Shown: piece by piece, positions 6,368 through 14,200 of the stretch
Layout: each line of letters begins with the position of its first letter
Position numbering within the stretch: position 1 is the stretch's first letter
NCBI GenBank assembly: GCA_036498205.1
Contig: DASXIC010000067.1
Span: 1 to 16,093 of the forward strand
DNA: 16,093 nucleotides
DNA from: AV69 sp036498205
Lineage (GTDB): Bacteria; Verrucomicrobiota; Verrucomicrobiia; Chthoniobacterales; UBA10450
Reading direction: 5' to 3'
Program-made: the position numbers and the translations under genes
Notes under the pieces: model-generated
What the model was told of the DNA's origin: nothing
Database searches by the model: none
Seen by the model: the letters and a program-made list of their open reading frames with translations, nothing else

Positions 6368-7333
6368 ATGAAAACAAAACTCTTTGCTGCCATTACCGTA
6401 GGTCTTTGCCTGACTAAGTTTGGATTGGCCGACGATAAAGTCACCGTTCGTTTTGGGCATTTTCCAAACATTACCCATGCGCAAGGCGTCATCGCTCACG
6501 CGCTTTCCCGTCAGGGTAAAGGTTGGTTCGAACAACGGCTTGGGCCCAACGTCGAGATTCAATGGTTCACCTACAATGCCGGTCCGTCGGCGATGGAAGC
6601 AATGTTTGCCGGATCGCTCGATCTCACCTACGTCGGCCAGGGTCCGGCCTTAAATGCGCATTTCAAATCGAACGGTGAAGAAGTTCGTGTCATCTCCGGC
6701 GCTGCCAATGCCGGCGCGGCCTTGGTGGTCAAGGCGGATTCGCCCATTAAAACTCCAGCCGAGTTCCGGGGCAAAAAGATTGCGACGCCGCAGCTCGGTA
6801 ATACACAGGACATTTCCTGTCGCGCATGGTTGAAGGCACAGGGCTTCAAGGTCACGCAAACCGGAGGCGACGTGCTCGTGTTGCCGACGGCGAATCCGGA
6901 TCAGCTCGCCTTACTCCAAAAGGGAGACGTCGATGCGGTCTGGACGGTTGAGCCTTGGGTGACACGTCTCGAACGCGAAGCGAAAGCCCGCATTTTTCTG
7001 GAAGACAAGGACGTCATAACGACCTGGGTCGTCTCCAGCGCAAAATTTCTTCGCACCCGACACGACCTCGCCAAAAAAATCGCCGCCGCCAACGCAGAAT
7101 TGACAGATTGGATCCAACAAAATCCCGCGGAAGCACAGAAAATTTTGATCAGCGAATTGAAAGAAGAGACAAAAGCGGACTTCGCCCCGGACGCGGTCGC
7201 GCAAGCGTGGAAACGGATCAAATTTACGACTGATGTTCCCCGGGAATTGATCGCAAAAGCTGTGCAGGACGGAAAGGACGCCGGTTTCATTAAAGGAACA
7301 ACCGACACGTCGAGGTTGATCGAAAATCCGTGA
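6368..7333 (+). CDS. ABC importer substrate-binding protein, SsuA/TauA/NrtA-like
   Basis: This is a 321-residue periplasmic binding protein of the nitrate/sulfonate/taurine family. It has a signal peptide (1-21, ending G-L-A before D-D-K). Next come the family opening strand V-R-F-G-H-F-P-N-I-T-H-A (27-38), the Y-N-A-G-P-S-A-M-E-A-M region that contacts ligand, and the V-D-A-V-W-T-V-E-P-W segment typical of SsuA-like proteins. It would deliver a small anion such as an aliphatic sulfonate to the permease. The exact ligand is not readable, and no desulfonating monooxygenase or dioxygenase lies in the window. I chose the ATG at 6368 because the longer frame, open to 5981, overlaps the sulfotransferase in another frame. 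Its stop overlaps the GTG start of the ATPase gene by four bases (7330-7333). Confidence 0.92.
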   Translation: MKTKLFAAITVGLCLTKFGLADDKVTVRFGHFPNITHAQGVIAHALSRQGKGWFEQRLGPNVEIQWFTYNAGPSAMEAMFAGSLDLTYVGQGPALNAHFKSNGEEVRVISGAANAGAALVVKADSPIKTPAEFRGKKIATPQLGNTQDISCRAWLKAQGFKVTQTGGDVLVLPTANPDQLALLQKGDVDAVWTVEPWVTRLEREAKARIFLEDKDVITTWVVSSAKFLRTRHDLAKKIAAANAELTDWIQQNPAEAQKILISELKEETKADFAPDAVAQAWKRIKFTTDVPRELIAKAVQDGKDAGFIKGTTDTSRLIENP

Positions 7334-8163
7334 TTTTTCGTCACAAGACCGGCTCGGTCACGGAAGAGCTCGCTGTTATTCCGCCGAGCAAACTCGCGAT
7401 CGAGAACGTCTCGAAGAGTTTCCGCACGGCGTCCGGCACAGTCCTCGCGCTGGATCGCATCAGTCTGAGTGTTGCCGAGGCTGAATTTGTCTGCCTGGTT
7501 GGCGCGAGCGGATGCGGCAAGTCGACGCTGCTCAACATTATCGCTGGCCTCGAAAAGCCCGACACCGGCACCGTCCTGGCCGACGGTAAGCCGGTAACCT
7601 CCCCTGGCCGCGAGCGGCTGGTCATGTTTCAGGAGTCGGCGCTGTTTCCCTGGCTCGATGTGCTCGGCAATGTGCTTTTTGGTTTAAATCTAAAACCCAA
7701 CCTCACCCACAAAGACCGGCTCGACGTCGCGAAATATTATTTGGAGCTTGTTGGGCTGACGCGTTTCGAACGCGCAAATATTCACGAGCTCTCTGGCGGC
7801 ATGAAACAACGGGTCGCACTGGCCCGGGCGCTCGCGCCGAATCCGCGGGTCCTGCTGATGGACGAACCATTCGCCGCACTCGATGCCCTGACCCGGGAGC
7901 AACTCTACGGCGATCTTCAAACAATTTGGAAATCGCGCAGAAAAACGATCGTATTCGTCACGCATAACGTGCGCGAAGCAGTTTGTCTTGGAGACAGGGT
8001 CCTGCTTTTTTCCCCGCACCCGGGACGCATTCAGCAGGAGTTTTCGATCGACCTGCCGCGCCCGCGGGATATCAACAGCATAGACCTGGCTGCCCACGCC
8101 AGTCGTATTACGCAAGCGCTCAAAAGGTTTGGGCAAACCGAAGCCGTCGCTGTGGCAACATGA
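7330..8163 (+). CDS. ABC importer ATP-binding subunit, SsuB/TauB-like
   Basis: This is a 277-residue nucleotide-binding subunit that powers uptake with the preceding binding protein and the following permease. Motifs in order are Walker A G-A-S-G-C-G-K-S-T (58-66), Q-loop F-Q-E-S (100-103), signature L-S-G-G-M-K-Q (154-160), Walker B V-L-L-M-D-E-P (174-180), D-loop A-L-D (183-185) and H-loop T-H-N (211-213). The spacing and the A-L-F-P-W-L-D segment after the Q-loop are typical of sulfonate/nitrate/taurine importers. Translation probably starts at GTG 7330, overlapping the previous stop; the first 20 or so residues precede the conserved core. The stop codon overlaps the permease ATG (8160-8163), so the three genes are translationally coupled. 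Confidence 0.95.
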   Translation: MIFRHKTGSVTEELAVIPPSKLAIENVSKSFRTASGTVLALDRISLSVAEAEFVCLVGASGCGKSTLLNIIAGLEKPDTGTVLADGKPVTSPGRERLVMFQESALFPWLDVLGNVLFGLNLKPNLTHKDRLDVAKYYLELVGLTRFERANIHELSGGMKQRVALARALAPNPRVLLMDEPFAALDALTREQLYGDLQTIWKSRRKTIVFVTHNVREAVCLGDRVLLFSPHPGRIQQEFSIDLPRPRDINSIDLAAHASRITQALKRFGQTEAVAVAT

Positions 8164-8924
8164 AACGTCTGGCGCTCGCGATACTGTTTTTCGCTCTTCT
8201 GATTGCGCTTTGGGAATGGGCCTTCCGTGCCAGGATTTGGTCGCCCGTCCTATTGCCCGCGCCGGAACAGGTCGCACAATATTTGAAGGGCGCGGCCGAG
8301 GATGGGACGCTTTTTCACGCTACCATCATCACCATGCGCCGCCTCCTGTCGGGCTATCTCATAGGGATTATTGGAGGTCTTCCACTCGGCTTGCTTACGG
8401 CGCGCTGGAAAATTTTTCACGACACGATCGGGACAATGGCGCTCGGTTTGCAAACGTTGCCGAGTGTCTGCTGGGTTCCTCTCGCTCTACTATGGTTCGG
8501 GCAGAGCGAAGCGGCGATGTTGTTCGTCGTTGTCATGGGCACTCTTTGGTCGGTCGTAATCGCTACCGACACTGGCGTGCGCAACGTTCCCCCAATTTAC
8601 CGCCGCGCCGCTTTGACCATGGGATCGAAGCGGCTGCATATGTGGTTTAAAGTAATTCTGCCGGCGTCCCTCCCGTTCATCGTCAGCGGAATGAAACAAG
8701 GTTGGGCCTTCGCCTGGAGATCATTGATGGCAGCCGAGATTTTCGTGACCATTCTGACTGGGTTCGGTCTCGGCCAATTGTTGCATTATGGTCGCGAACT
8801 CAGCGCCATGGACCAGGTCATTGCCATCATGTTGGTCATTGTCGTGATCGGCCTGCTGGCCGACAAAATCTTCTTTTCTCCCATCGAAAGTTTTCTCCAC
8901 CGCCGCTGGGGGACGAGTCCGTAA
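8160..8924 (+). CDS. ABC importer permease, SsuC/TauC-like
   Basis: This is a 254-residue inner-membrane permease of the BPD transporter type, with about six hydrophobic segments. The first covers residues 4-20. The cytoplasmic EAA loop that docks to the ATPase is visible as A-A-L-T-M-G-S followed by V-I-L-P-A-S-L-P-F-I-V-S-G-M. After it comes the W-A-F-A-W-R-S-L-M-A-A-E segment characteristic of sulfonate/nitrate/taurine permeases. Starting at ATG 8160 gives the usual length; the open frame continues upstream to 7983 only by reading over the ATPase gene. The last base of its stop codon is the first base of the HPr start codon (TAATG at 8922-8926). Confidence 0.93.
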   Translation: MKRLALAILFFALLIALWEWAFRARIWSPVLLPAPEQVAQYLKGAAEDGTLFHATIITMRRLLSGYLIGIIGGLPLGLLTARWKIFHDTIGTMALGLQTLPSVCWVPLALLWFGQSEAAMLFVVVMGTLWSVVIATDTGVRNVPPIYRRAALTMGSKRLHMWFKVILPASLPFIVSGMKQGWAFAWRSLMAAEIFVTILTGFGLGQLLHYGRELSAMDQVIAIMLVIVVIGLLADKIFFSPIESFLHRRWGTSP

Positions 8925-9232
8925 TGCTGCGCCGAACACGGCCGGGCGACAAAGATATCGCGGCTTCGCGCCACGTCGTTGTGCGAAACAAACTCGGTCT
9001 GCATGCGCGACCGGCAGCCGAGTTCGTCCGCCACGCGAAAAGTTTTCGCTCCGACGTCTGGCTGGTGAAAGAGGGACAACGTTATTCGGCCGAGAGTTTG
9101 ATTGATGTCCTGCGAGCAAATCTCGATTTCGGCGCGACGGTGACGCTCGAAGCCCGCGGCGTCGACGCGGAAGCCGCTGTGCTGCGGCTCGAGAAGCTGC
9201 TCGAAGAATTTCACCAACGCGGTGAAGACTAA
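8924..9232 (+). CDS. ptsH: HPr-family phosphocarrier protein
   Basis: This is a 102-residue HPr-like protein with a 16-residue N-terminal extension before the usual core. The phosphorylatable histidine is H27 in N-K-L-G-L-H-A-R-P-A-A. The regulatory serine equivalent to Ser46 is S58 in S-A-E-S-L-I-D-V-L, exactly 31 residues later as in standard HPr. Both sites are present, so the protein could take phosphate from PTS enzyme I and be a target of HPr kinase. No enzyme I, EIIA or hprK gene is in the window. Its start codon shares a base with the permease stop (TAATG), implying translational coupling to the ABC importer. This is an unusual partnership that hints at a regulatory rather than sugar-transport role. 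The symbol reflects family membership only. Confidence 0.9.
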   Translation: MLRRTRPGDKDIAASRHVVVRNKLGLHARPAAEFVRHAKSFRSDVWLVKEGQRYSAESLIDVLRANLDFGATVTLEARGVDAEAAVLRLEKLLEEFHQRGED

Positions 9233-10119
9233 CGGAGGGGCCGAGCGACGAGAATGCCCGTATCGCTGCCGAAACGATAGAGGTAGGAGGAGAGGCGCGA
9301 ATCGACCACCACTTTGCCGTAATTGTGCGGAGCCGATGCATGCATGAAGTGCAGCGTGCCATCGCCGGAGCGCAGTGCTAGTCCTACATGTGAAGTCGCG
9401 CGCATCGAGGAATGGCCATCGCGTGAGACAATTCCGATGATATCGCCACTGCGAAGCCGCGGCTCAATCGCAGCGACGCGGTTCTTCGGAATCTCGTAGA
9501 GCGGTCGCGAACTGACCCGCGCTTCCATTTGTGCGAGCGGACGCAACAGCGCGCGATTCGCCGACAGATAACGATAATGCCGCCAGCCGTTAGTCATTTC
9601 GCGAGCCGAATGGGGCACGCTGACCCCTCCCAAGCTGCGGGTGAGATCCTGGACCAGACCGCGCCGGTTGTTGTCGTAAAGCCAGTCTTCCAAATAATGG
9701 AGCCGGGAAAGATACTCTCCGGTGCACTCGCCGCCGCGATAACGGTCGAGCTCGACGTAATGAAGAAGAGTCGCTGGCGTCCATTCCGCTTCCGGCTCGT
9801 CAAGCATGCGGGCGAAGCTGAGCGCAATCTCAAAAAAGGTCCAGCAATCCAAGCCCTTGAAATTCACCGACGGCGACTCGACGTGGTTGTCGATCTCGAG
9901 CGTATAGGAACGGTAGGGCGTGCCTACCATGGCCTGTCCAACTGCCGCCGTTCGTTCCCCAATTGGCAGCGATTTCCAATTTTCAGCCTTCGCTCGAACG
10001 ACCAATTGCTCGAAGCGGTCTGGCCCTTTAAACACGGTGCTCATCGGCAACGTCACAGCGGCACGCGCGTTCCCAGTCGCCACGATGGCTGAAATCAGGA
10101 TTAAGAGTCGCAAACGCAT
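9229..10119 (-). CDS. Secreted DUF1460 protein, NlpC/P60-like amidase fold
   Basis: This is a DUF1460-family protein (related by fold to NlpC/P60 cysteine peptidases and thought to act on peptidoglycan amide or peptide bonds). The start at 10119 gives 296 residues with a signal peptide (M-R-L-R-L-L-I-L-I-S-A-I-V-A-T-G-N-A-R-A). An ATG at 10158 is also in frame, adding 13 residues, and has a GGGG stretch upstream, so the start is not certain. Candidate catalytic residues are C92 in G-L-D-C-W-T-F-F-E, H244 in S-H-V-G-L-A-L and H260 in H-F-M-H-A-S. The ending G-I-L-V-A-R-P-L-R matches the family C-terminus. The gene converges on the HPr gene with a four-base overlap of coding ends (9229-9232), so neither has room for a terminator between them. 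Confidence 0.87.
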   Translation of the reverse strand: MRLRLLILISAIVATGNARAAVTLPMSTVFKGPDRFEQLVVRAKAENWKSLPIGERTAAVGQAMVGTPYRSYTLEIDNHVESPSVNFKGLDCWTFFEIALSFARMLDEPEAEWTPATLLHYVELDRYRGGECTGEYLSRLHYLEDWLYDNNRRGLVQDLTRSLGGVSVPHSAREMTNGWRHYRYLSANRALLRPLAQMEARVSSRPLYEIPKNRVAAIEPRLRSGDIIGIVSRDGHSSMRATSHVGLALRSGDGTLHFMHASAPHNYGKVVVDSRLSSYLYRFGSDTGILVARPLR

Positions 10120-10216
10120 CTGTGCATTGTTGGCGAGATTAGACACAGCGCAACCCATGCCAATTTACCCCGCGGAAATCGCATGCGCATGACCCGCAAC
10201 ATCGTAAATTTTTTTA

Positions 10217-11389
10217 GTGCAAGATTTGTTCAGCGAAACCGAGGCCGAAAATATCGATAAGGCGAATCGCGCCGCTCCGCTTGCCGCCCGAATGCGCCCG
10301 TGCTCCCTCGATGAATTCGTTGGGCAGGAACATATTCTCGCGCCAGGAAAGCTGTTGCGCCGCGCGATTGAAGCAGACCGGCTGCCATCGGTAATTCTTT
10401 CCGGACCGCCCGGCACTGGCAAAACCACGCTTGCACAGATCATTGCCCGGTTGACCAATGCCAAATTCCAACGCCTCAGCGGCGTCGAAAGCAATGTGGC
10501 GGAAATGCGCAAAGTCGTTGCCGCGGCAGCCGGACGAATCCGCACCTCAGGTCAAAAAACGATCGTCTTTGTCGATGAAATTCACCACTTCAACAAGACC
10601 CAGCAGGACATTTTACTACCGGACGTGGAGAGCGGAAATCTGCGGCTGATCGGCGCGACCACTTACAATCCGTATTTTTATGTCAACAGCGCACTGGTTT
10701 CGCGATCGTTGGTTTTCCGACTTGAGCCGCTGTCGGTCGAACAACTCGAGCTTTTGATCGGCCGGGCACTGACCGATTCAGATCGCGGGCTTGGCAATTA
10801 CAAAGTGAGGATGGATGTGGACGCGCGCCATCATCTCGCAAAGCTCAGCGATGGCGACGCGCGCAAGTGTCTGAACGCACTCGAGCTTGGCGTGCTTACC
10901 ACGCCCGCCTCAGCAGACGGCACGATCCACTTCACCCTCAAAGTTGCCGAGGAAAGCATCCAGCAAAAAGCCGTTGTCTACGACCGGGCGGGCGATGCCC
11001 ATTACGATACCATCAGCGCCTTCATCAAAAGCATGCGCGCATCGGACGAAAAAGGTGCGATCTATTGGCTCGCGAAAATGCTTCACGCTGGAGAGGATTT
11101 TCGTTTTATCGCGCGACGAATTGTTATTTTCGCGAGTGAAGATATCGGCCTGGCCGATCCCGAAGCGTTGCCACTCGCCATCGCCGCCCAGCAGGCCGTC
11201 GAATTCGTCGGCATGCCGGAGGCGCGCATTCCTCTCGCGCACGCGACCGCTTACATGGCTCGTGCGAAAAAGAACCGAGAAGCCTACGAAGCGCTTGGTT
11301 CGGCGACCGAAGAGATCGAATCGGAGCAGACCGAACGCGTGCCGGAGCATCTCAAGAACAAACATTTTCCCGTGAATCCTGACGGTTAA
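10217..11389 (+). CDS. rarA: Replication-associated recombination protein A (RarA/MgsA), short C-terminus
   Basis: This is a AAA+ ATPase that acts at stalled replication forks. The GTG start at 10217 gives V-Q-D-L-F, like the usual M-x-D-L-F opening, and keeps the conserved P-L-A-A-R-M-R-P-x-x-L-D-E-F-V-G-Q (21-37). Walker A G-P-P-G-T-G-K-T-T is at 63-71, Walker B V-F-V-D-E-I-H at 117-123 and sensor 1 G-A-T-T-Y-N-P at 146-152. The R-A-G-D-x-H-Y-D-x-I-S-A-F-I-K-S-M-R segment marks the RarA-specific tetramerisation domain. At 390 residues it is shorter than the usual 420-450. It stops just after V-P-E-H-L-K-N-K-H-F, where relatives continue for roughly 40-60 residues (a Y-x-Y-x-H-D type tail). 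A repeat element begins within 20 bases of the stop, so the end may have been cut off by insertion. Confidence 0.92.
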   Translation: MQDLFSETEAENIDKANRAAPLAARMRPCSLDEFVGQEHILAPGKLLRRAIEADRLPSVILSGPPGTGKTTLAQIIARLTNAKFQRLSGVESNVAEMRKVVAAAAGRIRTSGQKTIVFVDEIHHFNKTQQDILLPDVESGNLRLIGATTYNPYFYVNSALVSRSLVFRLEPLSVEQLELLIGRALTDSDRGLGNYKVRMDVDARHHLAKLSDGDARKCLNALELGVLTTPASADGTIHFTLKVAEESIQQKAVVYDRAGDAHYDTISAFIKSMRASDEKGAIYWLAKMLHAGEDFRFIARRIVIFASEDIGLADPEALPLAIAAQQAVEFVGMPEARIPLAHATAYMARAKKNREAYEALGSATEEIESEQTERVPEHLKNKHFPVNPDG

Positions 11390-11407
11390 TGCCCAGCGCA
11401 AAGTACC

Positions 11408-11486
11408 GTCATCCCGAGCGAAAGCGAGGGACCTCGCCTAGGGTACTCGGACACCCGAGAAATATTTCGGCGGCGCTTAACATGAC
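11408..11486 (+). repeat. Dispersed palindromic repeat element (GTCATCCCGAGCG type)
   Basis: A segment beginning GTCATCCCGAGCGAAAGCGA and ending in ATGAC sits between rarA and lhr. It has five-base inverted ends (GTCAT/ATGAC), a perfect internal hairpin GCGAGG-GA-CCTCGC (11424-11437) and a second short one CTCGG/CCGAG (11446-11458). This opening is a familiar interspersed repeat in genomes of several environmental bacterial phyla, often mis-annotated as protein beginning H-P-E-R-K-R-G-T. Only this one copy was noticed in the window, so its boundaries are estimates from the inverted ends. It is a non-autonomous element without coding capacity. Confidence 0.7.
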
Positions 11487-14091
11487 AGTCTCCACGGTTA
11501 CTAAGAAATCGACGCCAGATACCCCCGCGTCGCTTGCCGCGAAATTGCATCCACGGCTGCGGACCTGGTTTCACGCCACCTATCCTGATTTCACGCACGC
11601 GCAATTACTCTGTGTTCCGGCCGTTCTCGAACAGGAATCAATTCTGCTTACCTCCCCGACCGGGAGCGGAAAAACGCTCGCGGGTTTTCTGGGTGTTTTC
11701 GATTCCCTTCTCCGGAAGATTGAAGCGGGCGAGCTAGCGGCCGCCGTTACCTGCATTTACGTGTCGCCTCTGCGCGCCCTCGCCTACGACATCGAGAAAA
11801 ACCTGCGGGCGCCAATCGCTGGAATGGGTCTCGAGAAACAGTTGCGAATCCATCTTCGAACCGGTGATACACCGGCGAACGAGCGAATGAAGTTTCGCGA
11901 GCATCCTGCACAATTCCTCGTCACCACACCAGAAAGCCTCGCCGTCCTCCTCGCTCAAGACAACTATGCTCGGCATCTAGTGACGGCTGAATTTGTCATC
12001 GTTGACGAATTGCATTCCTTCGCCGGAAACAAGCGCGGCGCCGATCTCAGTATTTCCCTGGAACGCCTGGAAGCACTCCGCCCTAATTCTCGCCTCTGTC
12101 GGATCGGGCTGTCGGCAACTGCGGCACCGCTGGATTTACTCGCCCGATTTCTCGTCGGCCAGGGACGCGATTGCCGCATCGCTCGGGCACGGGTCGAGAA
12201 GGAACAAATCGTGGAAGTCTTTTCCCCAATCCGACGCAATCCATATCCGCCCTCGGGCTACACCGGCGTAAGGCTTTATAGCGAATTGTCCCAGCTGATT
12301 CGATCGCGTCAGTCCGTGATTGTATTCACCAATGTTCGTTCGGCAGCGGAGCAGATCGGATTACGGCTGAAGGAGCTTTTGCCGGAATTAGCCGATCAGA
12401 TTGAGACACATCATGCCTCGCTCGATCGAAGCGTGCGACTCGAAGTCGAAGATCGTCTAAAAAATGGCGAACTGCGCGCGGTTGTTTGCTCCACCAGTCT
12501 CGAGCTGGGCATCGATATCGGCGCGGTTGATCTCGTCGTCATGGTGGCAACGCCGAAAGGCGTTTCGCGAGCAATCCAGCGGATTGGCCGCTCCGGTCAT
12601 TCGCTCAACAAAAACAGCCACGGAATACTGGTCGCCACCAACGTCAATGATCTCGTAGAAGCGACGGCTACCGCAAAACTGGTACGAGAGCGCCTGCTTG
12701 ATCCAATCAAGGTTTTGGAAAAGCCTTACGATGTCGTCGCTCAACACGTCGTCGGGATTGCGGCGCTTAAGCCGACGCCGGCGGAAACCATTTACCGGTT
12801 AATGAGACGGGCGCTGCCGTTTCACGATCTGACGCGCAATGAATTCGAACGCATTCTCCAATATCTCGAAGGCGGCGGAGATGCGCTCGCCAAGCAATAC
12901 GCCGGTGTGTTCGGAAAAATCTCGATCGACGGCGACCGAGTCGTTTCGCTCGCACACCCGCGCGTCGCCCGCGAATTTCTCGTTAATATCGGGACAATTG
13001 TTTCCGAAGGGTTCGTGGACGTAATCCTGAATCGGCGTCGCCTCGGCTCGGTCGAGGAAGCGTTCATCAAAGGATTGCAGTTGGGCGACCTCTTCGTGCT
13101 CGGCGGGCGTGTCGTGCGACTGATTGAAACCGGGGTCCAGGAAGCCTATGTGGAACGCGCGGACGGACATTTGCCGACAGTCCCGCGTTGGAATGCTGCT
13201 AAAATGCCGCTCACTTCGGGGCTCGCCCGCGCCGTTCGGGAATTGCGCGCCCAACTCGCGGCCAGACTGCGGGCTGACTCGGACGATACCAGGTCGCTCG
13301 ATTGGCTGGTCGAAAATTACCAGGTATCGCTCGCCAACGGGCAGGCGATCATCGAGCAATTTCGGGCGCAACTCGGAATCTCAGATATTCCGGATGGCGA
13401 TCGTATGCTGATCGAGTTGTATCGCGAGGAGAACTTTTCTCATTATTTTTTTCACGCACTCATCGGCCGCAGCGCAAATGACGCGCTTTCTCGAATTATT
13501 GCCTGGCGGGTAAAAAATCGCAGCGGCGGAAATGCGCTGGTCACAATCGACGATTACGGATTTCTGCTCACGCTTCGGCCGTTCCAGGAACTGACGCTGG
13601 AAGATTGGCGCCTCTGTTTTGAGCGAGAGGGTGCGGAGGAGGACTTGCGCGCGGCGCTACGCCGATCGGAATTGGTCAAATGGCAATTCCGAGGGGTGGC
13701 CCAGACTGGCTTGATGGTCCCGCGAAATTATCCCGGACACGCGCGAAGGAAAAAGCAACTGAACTGGAGTTCGGAAGTAATCTTTCGAGTCCTCGAGCAA
13801 CACGAGCCGGACCATCCGTTGCTCGAAGAAGCGTATCGACAGGCGATGCATATTTTTCTCGATGCGGATGAAGCGAACGCTTTTCTCGATCGGGTCCAGC
13901 ATTATGACTGGACACTCCGGGAACTGCCGGCTGTTTCGCCTTTTTCGTTCCCAATTTACGCGAGCAAGATCAAGGAAAGCATGATGCTGGAAGACCCGGC
14001 TGCGGCGGTGGAGCGCATCTATCATGAGATGTATGCACGGGTAGAACAAATCGCAGCCGGCGACATCAAAGCATCGGCCGAATGGCCGTGA
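11482..14091 (+). CDS. lhr: Lhr-family superfamily 2 ATP-dependent helicase
   Basis: This is an Lhr-type (large helicase-related) 3'-5' nucleic acid helicase of about 869 residues, of the short Lhr-core kind. Motifs are T-S-P-T-G-S-G-K-T (motif I, 57-65), D-E-L-H (motif II, 175-178), G-L-S-A-T-A (III), V-I-V-F-T-N-V-R-S-A (IV), S-T-S-L-E-L-G-I-D-I-G (V) and Q-R-I-G-R-S-G-H-S (VI, from about 366). After the two RecA lobes come a winged-helix region and a DEAD/H-associated domain (roughly 600-790). The family is linked to DNA repair. I prefer the ATG at 11482; the frame is open back to 11389 only through the repeat element, giving 31 repeat-derived residues. This ATG itself lies in the ATGAC end of the repeat, so the native start may have been altered, or a start a few codons downstream may be used. 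Confidence 0.92.
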   Translation: MTVSTVTKKSTPDTPASLAAKLHPRLRTWFHATYPDFTHAQLLCVPAVLEQESILLTSPTGSGKTLAGFLGVFDSLLRKIEAGELAAAVTCIYVSPLRALAYDIEKNLRAPIAGMGLEKQLRIHLRTGDTPANERMKFREHPAQFLVTTPESLAVLLAQDNYARHLVTAEFVIVDELHSFAGNKRGADLSISLERLEALRPNSRLCRIGLSATAAPLDLLARFLVGQGRDCRIARARVEKEQIVEVFSPIRRNPYPPSGYTGVRLYSELSQLIRSRQSVIVFTNVRSAAEQIGLRLKELLPELADQIETHHASLDRSVRLEVEDRLKNGELRAVVCSTSLELGIDIGAVDLVVMVATPKGVSRAIQRIGRSGHSLNKNSHGILVATNVNDLVEATATAKLVRERLLDPIKVLEKPYDVVAQHVVGIAALKPTPAETIYRLMRRALPFHDLTRNEFERILQYLEGGGDALAKQYAGVFGKISIDGDRVVSLAHPRVAREFLVNIGTIVSEGFVDVILNRRRLGSVEEAFIKGLQLGDLFVLGGRVVRLIETGVQEAYVERADGHLPTVPRWNAAKMPLTSGLARAVRELRAQLAARLRADSDDTRSLDWLVENYQVSLANGQAIIEQFRAQLGISDIPDGDRMLIELYREENFSHYFFHALIGRSANDALSRIIAWRVKNRSGGNALVTIDDYGFLLTLRPFQELTLEDWRLCFEREGAEEDLRAALRRSELVKWQFRGVAQTGLMVPRNYPGHARRKKQLNWSSEVIFRVLEQHEPDHPLLEEAYRQAMHIFLDADEANAFLDRVQHYDWTLRELPAVSPFSFPIYASKIKESMMLEDPAAAVERIYHEMYARVEQIAAGDIKASAEWP

Positions 14092-14143
14092 TTTGAGCGC
14101 TTAATTTTCAGCGAGACTTAAACCAAGCCGGCGTTTGGGAGCG

Positions 14144-14173
14144 AAAAAAAAGAGGCGAGTCTTGCGACTCGCC
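14144..14173 (-). terminator. Intrinsic terminator of pilC
   Basis: The bases GGCGAGTC (14154-14161), loop TTGC and GACTCGCC (14166-14173) form a perfect eight-pair GC-rich stem. On the minus strand it is followed by two bases and then a run of eight T (14144-14151). This is a classic Rho-independent terminator 28 bases after the pilC stop. Reading on the plus strand there is no T run, so it should not efficiently stop the helicase transcript. Confidence 0.93.
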
Positions 14174-14200
14174 CCTCCCCTGTCTATGAGCAGCTTCTCC

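Noticed and set aside
8721..9362. A 213-codon minus-strand open frame over the permease and HPr genes
   Set aside because: It is arginine-rich antisense of two genes with clear motifs and is typical of shadow frames in GC-rich DNA.
10910..11401. A 163-codon minus-strand open frame over the end of rarA
   Set aside because: It is the complement of well-conserved RarA codons and shows no motif of its own.
12799..13371. A 190-codon minus-strand frame within lhr
   Set aside because: It is antisense to the helicase, with no plausible start context or domain.
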